Shown one piece after another: positions 16,999 to 24,919 of a DNA stretch of 64,000 bases. The translations under genes were made by a program, and so were the position numbers. Source of the DNA: Actinomadura sp. HBU206391 (GTDB lineage Bacteria; Actinomycetota; Actinomycetes; Streptosporangiales; Streptosporangiaceae); the NCBI RefSeq assembly GCF_014323665.1, contig NZ_JABVEB010000018.1, forward strand, positions 1 to 64,000, in the 5' to 3' direction. Position 1 is the first letter of the stretch. The number at the start of each line of letters is the position of its first letter. The notes beneath the pieces were generated by a model. That model worked only from the letters and a program-made list of their open reading frames with translations, did no database searches and was not told where the DNA came from.

Positions 16999-18140
16999 GC
17001 AGGGCGCGGGTGGCCATCGTCGGCACCGGCGGGATCGCGGGCATCTGCCACGTCCCCGCCCTGCGCGGCGAGGCCGCCCGCGCCGAGGTCGTCGCCGCGA
17101 TGGACGTGGACGCCGGCCGGGTGAAGACCTTCTGCGACGAGCACGGGATCCCGGGGGCGTTCACCGACCTCGACCGGCTGCTCGAGGAGATCCGCCCTGA
17201 CCTCGTGCACGTGTGCACGCCGCCGCTCGTCCACACCGAGCAGGTCGTCGCGTGCCTGGAGGCGGGTGCGTGGGTGCTGTGCGAGAAGCCGCCCTGCCTC
17301 TCGCTGGCCGAGTACGACCGGATGGCGGCCGCCGAGGGCACCGGCGGGAGCGGCGCGGGCGTTGACGGCGCGGGCGGCGGGCCGTACGCCGCCATCGTCT
17401 TCCAGCACCGGTTCGGCTCAGGCGCCGGGAGGATGCGGGAGCTCATGGCACGTGGCGAGCTCGGCCGGCCGCTGGTGGCCCAGTGCGTGACCGCGTGGTA
17501 CCGCGACCACGCGTACTTCGAGGTCCCGTGGCGGGGACGCTGGGACACCGAGGGCGGCGGCCCGACGATGGGGCACGGCATCCACCAGATGGACCTGATG
17601 CTGGCGCTGCTCGGCGAGTGGATTGAGATCCGCGCGATGGCGGGCCGGCTGGACCGCGACGTGCAGACCGAGGACGTGTCGATGGCGATGGTGCGCTTCG
17701 CCTCGGGAGCCATGGCGAGCGTCGTCAACAGCGTGCTGTCGCCCCGCGAGGAGAGCTACCTGCGCTTCGACTTCACCGACGCCACCGTCGAGCTGCGTCA
17801 TCTGTACGGCTACCGGGACGCCGACTGGAGTTACACGCCCGCGCCGCACGTACCGGAGGCGCGCGCCGCGGCCTGGACCGCCCCGGCGGCGGGGGGCGCT
17901 GCGGACGTGCCGAGCTCGCACGCCGCGCAGCTCGCCGCGCTGCTCGACTCCTATGAGCGGGGCGAGCGGCCGGCCACCAGCGGGGCCGGCGGCCGGCAGA
18001 CCCTGGAGTTCGTCACGGGTCTCTACAAGTCCGCGCTGACGGGCCGGCCCGTCCTGCGCAGCGAACTGGCGCCGGGGGACCCCTTCTATCACCGGCCGCA
18101 CGGCGACACGCCCGGCTGGGCCCCGGAGGTGGGGACATGA
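16995..18140 (+). CDS. Gfo/Idh/MocA oxidoreductase (xylan locus)
   Basis: NAD(P)-dependent oxidoreductase of 381 residues. The Rossmann motif VAIVGTGGIAGICHVPAL opens the protein; DLVHVCTPPLVHTEQVVACL and WVLCEKPPCLSL (the conserved EKP) follow, then the C-terminal dimerisation/active-site domain with DTEGGGPTMGHGIHQMDLML, whose GHGIHQMD carries the likely catalytic His. The ATG overlaps the GH30 stop and its own stop overlaps the next start, so it is translationally coupled on both sides. Family members oxidise sugar hydroxyls or inositols. The exact substrate is unknown; a sugar or glycoside liberated from xylan is inferred. Confidence 0.85.
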   Translation: MSRARVAIVGTGGIAGICHVPALRGEAARAEVVAAMDVDAGRVKTFCDEHGIPGAFTDLDRLLEEIRPDLVHVCTPPLVHTEQVVACLEAGAWVLCEKPPCLSLAEYDRMAAAEGTGGSGAGVDGAGGGPYAAIVFQHRFGSGAGRMRELMARGELGRPLVAQCVTAWYRDHAYFEVPWRGRWDTEGGGPTMGHGIHQMDLMLALLGEWIEIRAMAGRLDRDVQTEDVSMAMVRFASGAMASVVNSVLSPREESYLRFDFTDATVELRHLYGYRDADWSYTPAPHVPEARAAAWTAPAAGGAADVPSSHAAQLAALLDSYERGERPATSGAGGRQTLEFVTGLYKSALTGRPVLRSELAPGDPFYHRPHGDTPGWAPEVGT

Positions 18141-19030
18141 CGTTGCAGATCGACCGGATGGACGGCGCTCTGTCGGTGTGGGCCGGTGACGTCGAGATTC
18201 TCCGGTACGTCTACGAGCAGAAGGCCGACCCGTTCGAGGGGCCGAAGCCGTACCTGCATCCGGTGCGCACGCTGGCCGGTGACGTGGTGACCGGCTACCG
18301 GCCGCACGACCACCGCTGGCACAAGGGCATTCAGATGACCGCCTCGCACGTGTCGGGGGAGAACTTCTGGGGCGGCGGCAGCTATGTCCGCGACGAGGGG
18401 TACGTCGACCTGCCCAACGTCGGGTCCATGCGCCACGAGGAGTTCACCGAGCTGTGGACGGGCGACGACCGGGTCGAGGTGGCCGAGCGGCTCGGCTGGC
18501 ACACCCAGGCCGGCGAGCGCTGGGTCGACGAGATCCGGTCGATGACCGTGGCCGACGCCGGCGATGTCTCCTGGGCGCTGGACTTCCGTACGAGGCTCAC
18601 GAACGTGTGCGGTCAGCCGCTGGACTTCGGCAGCCCGACCACGAACGGCCGCCCGATGGCCGGTTACACCGGGCTGTTCTGGCGCGGTCCGCGAGCGTTC
18701 ACCGGCGGCGAGGTCATCGCCGCCGACGATCAGGGCGGTCCGGAGATGATGGGCCGGCCCGCCCGCTGGCTGGCCTACGTCGGACGCCACGACGAGGTGG
18801 ACCGCTGCTCCACCCTGCTGTTCATCGACGGCCCGGACAACAAGGCGGCGCCGACGCACTGGTTCGTACGCAACGAGCCGTTCGCCGCCGTGAACCCGTC
18901 GCTGGCCTTTCACCAGGAGTACGTCCTCGGTCCCGGGCACACGCTGGACCTGCGCTATCGGATCGTCGTCGCCGCCGCCGCGTGGGACCGCGAGCGGCTG
19001 GACTGGTACGTGCGGACCCACCCATGGTGA
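18137..19030 (+). CDS. DUF6807 (PmoA-family) protein, xylan locus
   Basis: Protein of 297 residues of the family labelled PmoA or DUF6807 in databases; the methane-oxygenase label is misleading and the function is unknown. Conserved features seen here are PYLHPVRTLAG, a His-rich RPHDHRWHKGIQ segment, NFWGGGSYV, FGSPTTNGRPMAGYTGLFWR, and an end with LRYRIVVAAAAWDRERL. No signal peptide or membrane segment is present. It overlaps the upstream oxidoreductase stop by 4 bp, and the same coupled pair recurs at 37225-39263. The conserved histidines suggest an enzyme or sugar binder. A role in processing the oxidoreductase product is inference. Confidence 0.82.
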   Translation: MTLQIDRMDGALSVWAGDVEILRYVYEQKADPFEGPKPYLHPVRTLAGDVVTGYRPHDHRWHKGIQMTASHVSGENFWGGGSYVRDEGYVDLPNVGSMRHEEFTELWTGDDRVEVAERLGWHTQAGERWVDEIRSMTVADAGDVSWALDFRTRLTNVCGQPLDFGSPTTNGRPMAGYTGLFWRGPRAFTGGEVIAADDQGGPEMMGRPARWLAYVGRHDEVDRCSTLLFIDGPDNKAAPTHWFVRNEPFAAVNPSLAFHQEYVLGPGHTLDLRYRIVVAAAAWDRERLDWYVRTHPW

Positions 19031-19776
19031 GCGATCAGGGCGCGGACCGGTCTGCCGGTGCGGCCGGGTTCCCCGGCGGCGTCGGGGTCTCAGGGCTGCG
19101 GGTCTACGACTGGCCGGCGGCCGACGGGGTGTGCGGCGGCTCCCCGCACGTCCACCTGGTGTGCGCGGAGGCGTACGTCGTCGTCGGCGGCAGCGGGCAC
19201 GTGCAGACGCTGAACGCCCAGGGCTACGCCGAGACCTCGCTCAGCGCGGGCGCGGTCGTGTGGTTCACGCCCGGGACGATTCACCGGCTCGTCAACTCCG
19301 ACGGAAGGCTGCACATCCTCGTCATCATGCAGAACAACGGCCTGCCCGAGGCCGGTGACGCCGTGTTCACCTTTCCGCCGGCCACGCTCGCCGACGCCGG
19401 CGCCTACGAGAGGGCCGCCGCGCTCCACGGCGATCCGGACGAGGCGGCACTGGCCCGGCGGGATCTGGCGCTGGAAGGGTTCTTCGAGCTCAGCGCCAGG
19501 GTGCGGGCCGGTGAGCTCGGCGCGCTGAAGGACTTCTACGGCGCCGCGCGCGCCCTGAAGGCCGGTTCGTTCGGCGCCTGGAGGGAGCGGTGGGAGGCCG
19601 GGCCGCTCGCGGCCGCGGCCCGTACCGGCGAGCAGCTGGAGCGGCTGGCGGCGGGCGACTGGAGCCATCTCACCGAGGCGGCGGTGCACCGGCTGGCCCC
19701 GCCCGAGGAGCGCCGGCACGGAATGTGCGGCCGGCTCGACACCTACGACCCGTCGGCCGGACGGCCACCCGGCTGA
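19024..19776 (+). CDS. Cupin-domain protein with helical tail
   Basis: Protein of 250 residues. The first ~110 residues form a cupin: CGGSPHVHLVCAEAYVVVGG carries the metal-binding His-x-His...Glu pattern, and FTPGTIHRLVN supplies the second-motif His. A long Ala/Glu/Arg-rich, probably helical domain follows (LALEGFFELSARVRAGELGA, then WRERWEAGPLAAAARTGEQL), ending MCGRLDTYDPSAG. The ATG at 19024 overlaps the end of the DUF6807 gene, so it belongs to the same coupled string. Cupins of this type bind or isomerise small sugars or regulate; nothing here decides which. Confidence 0.75.
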   Translation: MVSDQGADRSAGAAGFPGGVGVSGLRVYDWPAADGVCGGSPHVHLVCAEAYVVVGGSGHVQTLNAQGYAETSLSAGAVVWFTPGTIHRLVNSDGRLHILVIMQNNGLPEAGDAVFTFPPATLADAGAYERAAALHGDPDEAALARRDLALEGFFELSARVRAGELGALKDFYGAARALKAGSFGAWRERWEAGPLAAAARTGEQLERLAAGDWSHLTEAAVHRLAPPEERRHGMCGRLDTYDPSAGRPPG

Positions 19777-19856
19777 AGCCCTCGACCTCTCCCGGTATCC
19801 CTCGACAGTCCTCTCCCTCCGCCTTCGTCTCCGCACCCACCCGCAGGAGGAACGAC

Positions 19857-20903
19857 ATGAAGTCACGTGCACTCGTCACCTTGCTGGCGACACTCGCGCT
19901 CATCGGGGCCGCGGTCGCCCCGGCGTCCGCACATCCGGGCCGGGGGCCCGAGAACCTCCGCCGGCTGGCGCACCAGACGGGCGTGCGCATCGGCTCGGCC
20001 GTCGCGGTGGACGCGCTCGCGGACGAGGCCGACTACCGCAAGGTGCTCCGGCGCGAGTTCACCAGCGTCACCGCTGAGAACGCGATGAAGTGGGAGTCGG
20101 TCGAACCGGAGCGCGGCCGGTACACCTGGGAGGACGCGGACTCGGTGGTCGAGTTCGCCCGGCGCAACCACCAGGCGGTGCGCGGCCACACCCTCGTCTG
20201 GCACAACCAGCTGCCCACCTGGCTCACCGAGGGCACCTTCACCGACGAGGAACTGCGCGGCATCCTGCGCGACCACATCACGACCCAGGTACGCCGCTAC
20301 CGGGGCAAGGTCCGGTCATGGGACGTCGTCAACGAGGTCGTCAACGAGGACGGCACCCTGCGCCCCTCGCTGTGGCTGACCAGGCTCGGGCCCGGCTACA
20401 TCGCCGACGCCTTCCGCTGGGCGCACAAAGCCGACCCCAGGGCCAAGCTGTACGTCAACGACTACAACCTCGAATGGATCGGCCCCAAGAGCGACGCCAC
20501 CCTCGAACTGGTCAAGGGACTCAAGGCCGAGGGCGTGCCGGTCCACGGGGTCGGATTCCAGGGGCACTTCTCGCTGCAGTACGGCTTCCCCGGCGACTTC
20601 GCCGACAACATGCGCCGCTTCACCGCACTCGGGCTCGAGACCGCCATCACCGAGATCGACGTGCGGATGCAGCTGCCGGTGACCGACGAGAAGCTGGCCA
20701 CCCAGGCCGACTACTACCGGCAGGCGCTGTCGGCCTGCCTGGGCGTGCGGCGCTGCGTGGAGTTCACCGTCTGGGGCTTCACCGACCGGCACTCCTGGGT
20801 CCCCGGCTGGTTCGAAGGCGAGGGTGCGGCATGCATCTTCGACGAGGCGCTGAACCGCAAGCCCGCCTATAACGCCCTGCTGGCACTGGGTCGGCGACGC
20901 TGA
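19857..20903 (+). CDS. Secreted GH10 endo-beta-1,4-xylanase
   Basis: Xylanase of glycoside hydrolase family 10, 348 residues, with a signal peptide ending around PASA-HPG. The (beta/alpha)8 barrel shows FTSVTAENAMKWESVEP, RGHTLVWHNQLPTWL, the acid/base Glu160 in SWDVVNE and the nucleophile Glu266 in AITEIDVR, plus CVEFTVWGFTDRHSWVP near the end. It is a single-domain enzyme with no carbohydrate-binding module. AGGAGG precedes the ATG. An 80-bp gap separates it from the cupin gene, and a strong hairpin follows. It would cut xylan outside the cell and feed the ABC importer. Confidence 0.95.
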   Translation: MKSRALVTLLATLALIGAAVAPASAHPGRGPENLRRLAHQTGVRIGSAVAVDALADEADYRKVLRREFTSVTAENAMKWESVEPERGRYTWEDADSVVEFARRNHQAVRGHTLVWHNQLPTWLTEGTFTDEELRGILRDHITTQVRRYRGKVRSWDVVNEVVNEDGTLRPSLWLTRLGPGYIADAFRWAHKADPRAKLYVNDYNLEWIGPKSDATLELVKGLKAEGVPVHGVGFQGHFSLQYGFPGDFADNMRRFTALGLETAITEIDVRMQLPVTDEKLATQADYYRQALSACLGVRRCVEFTVWGFTDRHSWVPGWFEGEGAACIFDEALNRKPAYNALLALGRRR

Positions 20904-20969
20904 GACCGGGCCGAACCGGGCCGGTCCTGGACTGAACCGGCGGCCCTGAGCTGAATCCGGGCTGAACCT

Positions 20970-21013
20970 GGCGAGGCCCGATCGCGCGATGACGGTGCGC
21001 TTCGGGCCTCGCC
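20970..21013. terminator. Terminator after the xylan operon
   Basis: GGCGAGGCCCGA and TCGGGCCTCGCC form a perfect 12-bp stem around a 20-base loop, 66 bases after the GH10 stop and about 50 bases from the stop of the convergent gene. It is well placed to end transcription from both directions. There is no long T-run, as usual in high-GC actinomycetes. Confidence 0.6.
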
Positions 21014-21064
21014 GCCCCCTTTACGGCTCCCCGGCCCATCGGGCCCGATCCCCCCGGCTCGGGC

Positions 21065-21748
21065 TCAGCCGCGCGGGTCCGGGCGCAGCACCTCGATGAT
21101 CCGGCCGTCGGCGGCGGTCGCCGTGATGGTGACCGGATCGGCGTCGGACGGCCACCAGGCGAGGTAATGGCCCGCGCTGATGGTCGCCGTCACGAGGCGC
21201 CGGTCCGCGGTCGTGATGACGACCGTCGACACCTTGGACGTCGCCTTCCCGTACGCCACCCGGAACGGGACGGACCTGTCGATCCGCGCGGACCTGTCGA
21301 TGCGCACGGGTGCTCCGCCGAGCACGATCCCGTCGCCCGTGAGGCGGCCGGCGTCGCCGGCGCCCACGAACAGCGGCGCGCCGGGTTCGCCCACGCACAT
21401 GCCGTACCGGCCGGAGCCGCTCATGAGCACCGCGGTGAGGCCGCCTCGATCCTCCGCCACCACCTCCTTCAGACCCGCGGCGTCGAGCGACCGAGGCTGC
21501 CCGGAGAGCCGTTCCTGGCAGGAGTGGGCCGCCGCCGTCCTGGCCGCGGGACTGAGGGAGGCCGGGACCGCCGTCCACGACGCCACCGGAGAGGGACTCT
21601 CGAAGGCCATGCCGCCGATCACCAGGGCGATGTCGACCACGGCCAAGGGCGCGAGCGGGGCGAGCAGCATCCAGCGGCGGCGCCGTCGGTCCCGCGACGA
21701 CCGGCCTTTGCCGAGGTCACCGAGGTCGCCGGCCGCTCTGAGCTTCAT
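21065..21748 (-). CDS. Single-pass membrane protein, unknown
   Basis: Unrecognised protein of 227 residues. A basic N-terminus (SSRDRRRRRW) leads into one hydrophobic segment (MLLAPLAPLAVVDIALVIGG), after which the protein should lie outside the membrane. The outer part has two cysteines (AAHSCQERL and RYGMCVGEPG) and beta-rich sequence ending ADGRIIEVLRPDPRG. The layout resembles the membrane partner proteins that accompany actinomycete sigma factors, but no sigma factor gene adjoins it. It converges on the GH10 gene. Function not assigned. Confidence 0.6.
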   Translation of the reverse strand: MKLRAAGDLGDLGKGRSSRDRRRRRWMLLAPLAPLAVVDIALVIGGMAFESPSPVASWTAVPASLSPAARTAAAHSCQERLSGQPRSLDAAGLKEVVAEDRGGLTAVLMSGSGRYGMCVGEPGAPLFVGAGDAGRLTGDGIVLGGAPVRIDRSARIDRSVPFRVAYGKATSKVSTVVITTADRRLVTATISAGHYLAWWPSDADPVTITATAADGRIIEVLRPDPRG

Positions 21749-21993
21749 GCGCGGGTCTCCTGACTTGTCCAGCAGGCGTGGGCCGACCGGCTCGGGTCAG
21801 CTGGGGAGGTGTGCGGTGTCTCGAGCCTCATGGCTGAGAGCGGCCCGCACAAGATCGGGACCTGTCCGAGCCTGTCCGTATCTGTCTGTGCAGGTCAGAG
21901 GCTTCGCCGGCGGGCGAGCGGATCTCGGACGGCGGCGTCGGCGCTGCTCGTTCCCGCTGGACGGTTATCGATCACCGTCGATAGATTCGTCCC

Positions 21994-23175
21994 GTGCCCC
22001 TCGACACGTTCCAGCCCGATCCGGACGGGGCACGAACCGCTGCCGAATTCGTGGCCCTGCTGCGGAGTCTCAAGGGGTGGTCCGGGCTCACCTACCGGCA
22101 GCTGGAGACGCGGGCGCAGAGCAACGGGGACTTCCTGCCGCGCAGCACGATCGCCACCGCGCTCGGCCGAGAGTCGCTCCCTCGCGAGGAACTGGTCAGG
22201 GCGCTGGTCATGGCATGCGGTTGCGATGCCGAAACCGTCGCCCGCTGGTCGTCGGCGCGCCGGCGGCTGGCGACCGGGCCGGACGTCGCCGGGATCGCCG
22301 GCGCGCAGCCGTCCGGTGGCGAGGTGGACGAACTGGCGTCGGAGGACGTTCGCCGTCTCCCCGCCCCTCGTGGCCGGCTGCGCCGCCGCGGCATCGGCCG
22401 AGTGCTGGTTCCGGTCGCGGCCGCCTCGTTCGCCGTCGCCCTCGCGGCCGGGCTGGTGCCCGGCGTTCCCGGACTGACCTCCGGTTCGGACGGCTCAGCA
22501 CGACCCACCGGGTCGGCCGCCGCGCCGCGGCTTCCGGCGCCGGCGGCCTGGTGGCGGTTCGAAGAGGCCGGTGGCCGGGCGGTGTCGGACTCCTCCGGGC
22601 ACGGTTTCGCCGCCGCCGCGCATGGCGGCGTGCGGCCCATGGCGGTCCCGGGCGGCCGTGCCCTGGAGTTCGACGGCACCGGTCATCTCGCCACAGACGG
22701 CCCCGTCATCCGCTCTGACGCGGCCTTCACGATCACGGCGTGGGTGCGCCTCGACGAGCTCGGCCAGTGGACCACCGTGGTCACCCAGCACGCGGGCGCC
22801 TATCCCGCCTTCCTGGTGAACTACGATCCCGACCATTCCGAATGGGTGTTCATGATGCCCCACCCGGTCAGCGGCTCCATCAAGGGCGACCGGGGACTGT
22901 TCAGCGGGATCCCGGCGACGCGCGGAAAGTGGACCCACCTGGCGGCGATCTTCGACCCCGTGGCCGGACAGGTGAGCCTCTACATCAACGCCGTCATGGA
23001 GGCCTCCGGCCCCGGCACCGCGATGCGCCGGGGCGACGGTCCTTTCGACATCGGGCGAGGATGGCGCGACGGCAGGGCGATCGACGGCTGGCGCGGCGCG
23101 ATCGACGACGTACGGGTCTTCGACCGCGTCCTCACCGCCACTCAGATCCGCGACGTGCTGACCCACCGGACATAA
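21994..23175 (+). CDS. HTH-membrane-LamG fusion protein
   Basis: Protein of 393 residues with three parts. Residues 1-95 form a helix-turn-helix-like module (TAAEFVALLRSLKGWSGLTY, LPRSTIATALGRESLPREEL, MACGCDAETVARWSSARRRL) as found in actinomycete XRE-like proteins. Residues about 130-156 are one hydrophobic segment (RVLVPVAAASFAVALAAG). Residues about 180-393 form a LamG/concanavalin-like domain (WWRFEEAGGRAVSDSSGHG, FTITAWVRLDELG, WTHLAAIFDPVAGQVSLYIN, GAIDDVRVFDRVLT). The DNA-binding part would stay in the cytoplasm and the glycan-binding-like part outside, suggesting a one-protein sensor. No signal peptide precedes the HTH. Direct DNA binding is inferred. Confidence 0.75.
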   Translation: MPLDTFQPDPDGARTAAEFVALLRSLKGWSGLTYRQLETRAQSNGDFLPRSTIATALGRESLPREELVRALVMACGCDAETVARWSSARRRLATGPDVAGIAGAQPSGGEVDELASEDVRRLPAPRGRLRRRGIGRVLVPVAAASFAVALAAGLVPGVPGLTSGSDGSARPTGSAAAPRLPAPAAWWRFEEAGGRAVSDSSGHGFAAAAHGGVRPMAVPGGRALEFDGTGHLATDGPVIRSDAAFTITAWVRLDELGQWTTVVTQHAGAYPAFLVNYDPDHSEWVFMMPHPVSGSIKGDRGLFSGIPATRGKWTHLAAIFDPVAGQVSLYINAVMEASGPGTAMRRGDGPFDIGRGWRDGRAIDGWRGAIDDVRVFDRVLTATQIRDVLTHRT

Positions 23176-23202
23176 CGCGCTTCGCCCCGGCCGGGACGCG
23201 GC

Positions 23203-23817
23203 TCACGCGGAGGACTCGTACCTGTAGCCGACCCGCCGGATCGTGACCAGCCGATGGCCGTGCGGACCGAGCTTGCGGCGCAGCCGGTGGACGTGGACGT
23301 CCACCGTCCGCGCGCTCGGCCCGAACTCCGCTCCCCAGACCGATGCCAGCAGCTGCCGGCGGCTGAAGACCTGACCCGGATGGGCGGTCAGATGGGCGAG
23401 CAGCTCGAACTCCTGGTAGGCCAGGTCGAGTTCCCGGCCGGCCGACCAGGCCCGCCGCGTGGCTCCGTCGACGACGACGTCGCGGAGGGCGGGCGCGGGT
23501 GCTTTCGCGGCGGGCGGCCCGGTCGCAGTCGATGCGGCGGCGGGCTGCGAGGACGACGGGGACGGCGGGAGCGGCGAAGACGACGGCGGAAGCGGCTCCG
23601 TCCGTTCGGGCATCGCGGTCTCGTCGGTGGTGATGAGATGCCCGACGATGGCGAGGGCCCTGCCGGTCCCGGGCACCGGGACGACGCCGAGGAGCGTGCC
23701 GTGCTCACCCGGCAGCGCGCGGGCGGCGGCGGTCAGGTCCTTTTCGGTGGCGGAGGTGACGACGTCGCGCACGTACGCGACCAGATCGATGACGTTCGCG
23801 AGCTGCTGCTCGGGCAT
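23203..23817 (-). CDS. Winged-helix (OmpR/PhoB-type) regulator
   Basis: Protein of 204 residues starting at MPEQQLANVI. The C-terminal ~95 residues are a Trans_reg_C winged helix: ARRAWSAGRELDLAYQEFEL-type entry, LLAHLTAHPGQVFSRRQLLA, ARTVDVHVHRLRRKLG and TIRRVGYRYE. The N-terminal half is not a receiver domain; it is a short alpha/beta stretch (VIDLVAYVRDVVTSATEKDL) followed by a Pro/Ser-rich linker of about 40 residues. It is thus an orphan regulator without a phosphorylation site. A more upstream start at 23880 is open but poorly supported. Target genes are unknown; it converges on the LamG fusion gene. Confidence 0.75.
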   Translation of the reverse strand: MPEQQLANVIDLVAYVRDVVTSATEKDLTAAARALPGEHGTLLGVVPVPGTGRALAIVGHLITTDETAMPERTEPLPPSSSPLPPSPSSSQPAAASTATGPPAAKAPAPALRDVVVDGATRRAWSAGRELDLAYQEFELLAHLTAHPGQVFSRRQLLASVWGAEFGPSARTVDVHVHRLRRKLGPHGHRLVTIRRVGYRYESSA

Positions 23818-24041
23818 GGCGATCCCGTTTCCAGTGGTCGAAGCGATCGGTGGGCGGATGCGGGGCGGCGGCCGTCGCACAGCGCGCTCGCCTGCAGCCG
23901 GAGATCCACGTGCAACCGCGCCACGAGAAGCGGATCGGTCTTCATAGCGACATCATCCGAGCGGTTTCAAACTAAGTCAACTCATAAAGTAGGGAATATC
24001 GGGAGCATCGATAGCACCGACCGCACTCACCCACACCCTTC
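23818..24041. other. Intergenic region upstream of the winged-helix gene
   Basis: With the repeat locus next to it this makes about 320 bases without a confident gene. It includes an A/T-richer stretch (about 23945-24000, for example AACTAAGTCAACTC) that probably holds the minus-strand promoter of the winged-helix gene. A minus-strand frame from 23945 begins MKTDPLLVARLHVDLRLQAS with high GC at third positions, but it overlaps the regulator start out of frame and has no clear ribosome binding site. Confidence 0.4.
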
Positions 24042-24162
24042 TGCATGATCACGGCGGGGAAACCGCTGCCGTGATCATGCACTTGGGTGCCGTAGCCCTG
24101 CGGCTCATCCCTGGCGATCCGTGACCGCTGGTCGCTTACGCGCTTTTCTGCATGATCACGGC
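24042..24162. repeat. Palindromic repeat locus 1 (three copies)
   Basis: Three copies of one 14-bp unit: TGCATGATCACGGC at 24042-24055, its exact reverse complement at 24068-24081 (12-base spacer), and TGCATGATCACGGC again at 24149-24162. Two of the forward copies are followed by GGGG. The first pair could form a 14-bp hairpin. The third copy lies inside the 3' end of the GNAT gene. The same unit recurs near 41.4 and 56.0 kb. Confidence 0.9.
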
Positions 24163-24741
24163 GGGGGGAAGCTTTGGCGGGGGCGAGATGGGGAGTGGTG
24201 TGATGAGGACGTCCATGTCGGGGGCGTGGGGGACGTTCGGGCGGAGTGCACCGGCCTTGCGCCAGCCCCATCCGGTATAGGCCCGGTAGGCCGTGGTGTT
24301 GTGCGGGCGTACGAGGAGCACCGCCCGCGCTTCGGGCCGGGCCGACAGCAGCTCGTCGTGCAGCGCGCGCCCGACGCCCTGGCCGGCCCATTCCCGGCCG
24401 ACCATGATCTCGGACAGGGCGAACGTCCTGGCCCCGTCCTCGCGGGTGAACCCCGGCTCCGGCTCTTCGAGCAGCCCCAGCCACCAGGCGTCGCCGGAGT
24501 GCCGGCCGAGCGGCCAGCCCCATGCCTGCCCCACGGGTTCGCCGTCGCGGTAGGCGATGACCATGTCGAACTCCGGTCGCACCGTGTAGGCGTCGAACCG
24601 CTGCATGAAGGCGTCCTGGCCGGAGAAGAGATCGCCGGGGACCATCCGTTCGGCATAGGCGTCGCGATGGATGCGCGCGACCGTTCCGCTCACGGCACGC
24701 GCACCTTCGGCGCCATGGCGGCGGAACGTCTGGTCGCCCAC
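24136..24741 (-). CDS. GNAT-family N-acetyltransferase
   Basis: Acetyltransferase of about 201 residues. The acetyl-CoA binding motif A is LSEIMVGREWAGQGVGRALH (the Q/RxxGxG/A signature as GQGVGRA), preceded by GEPVGQAWGWPLG and followed by AVLLVRPHNTTAYRAYTGWG as motif B. The start is placed at the GTG at 24741 because GAGGGGG lies just upstream; an ATG-like start at 24795 lacks this. The last residues, PPAVIMQK, are encoded by a copy of the dispersed palindromic repeat, so the native C-terminus may have been replaced or extended. Substrate unknown. Confidence 0.8.
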   Translation of the reverse strand: MGDQTFRRHGAEGARAVSGTVARIHRDAYAERMVPGDLFSGQDAFMQRFDAYTVRPEFDMVIAYRDGEPVGQAWGWPLGRHSGDAWWLGLLEEPEPGFTREDGARTFALSEIMVGREWAGQGVGRALHDELLSARPEARAVLLVRPHNTTAYRAYTGWGWRKAGALRPNVPHAPDMDVLITPLPISPPPKLPPAVIMQKSA

Positions 24742-24919
24742 GATGGACCCCCTCGCTAGCCGACGGATCACCATCGATGTACCCGCAAGGGGCATTCCAT
24801 ACCGCCCGGGACCCCGCGGCGCTCGGGGCGCGAGGGCGGCTGTCTAACCTTGGTGATGGCGGCAGCCGTGGTTGCGACGATCACGGGCTCAGAGCAGCTG
24901 ATGACCAAGGAGACGTGGG

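Noticed and set aside
20904-20969. Repetitive CTGAACC/CCGGGC stretch after GH10
   Set aside because: Units are too diverged and short to call a repeat; likely chance in GC-rich spacer.
24042-24162. CRISPR array
   Set aside because: Copies alternate in orientation, spacing is irregular (12, 67 bases) and no cas genes are present.
23972-24523. Alternative minus-strand frame over the GNAT gene
   Set aside because: Arg/Ala-rich shadow; the GNAT frame carries the acetyl-CoA motif.
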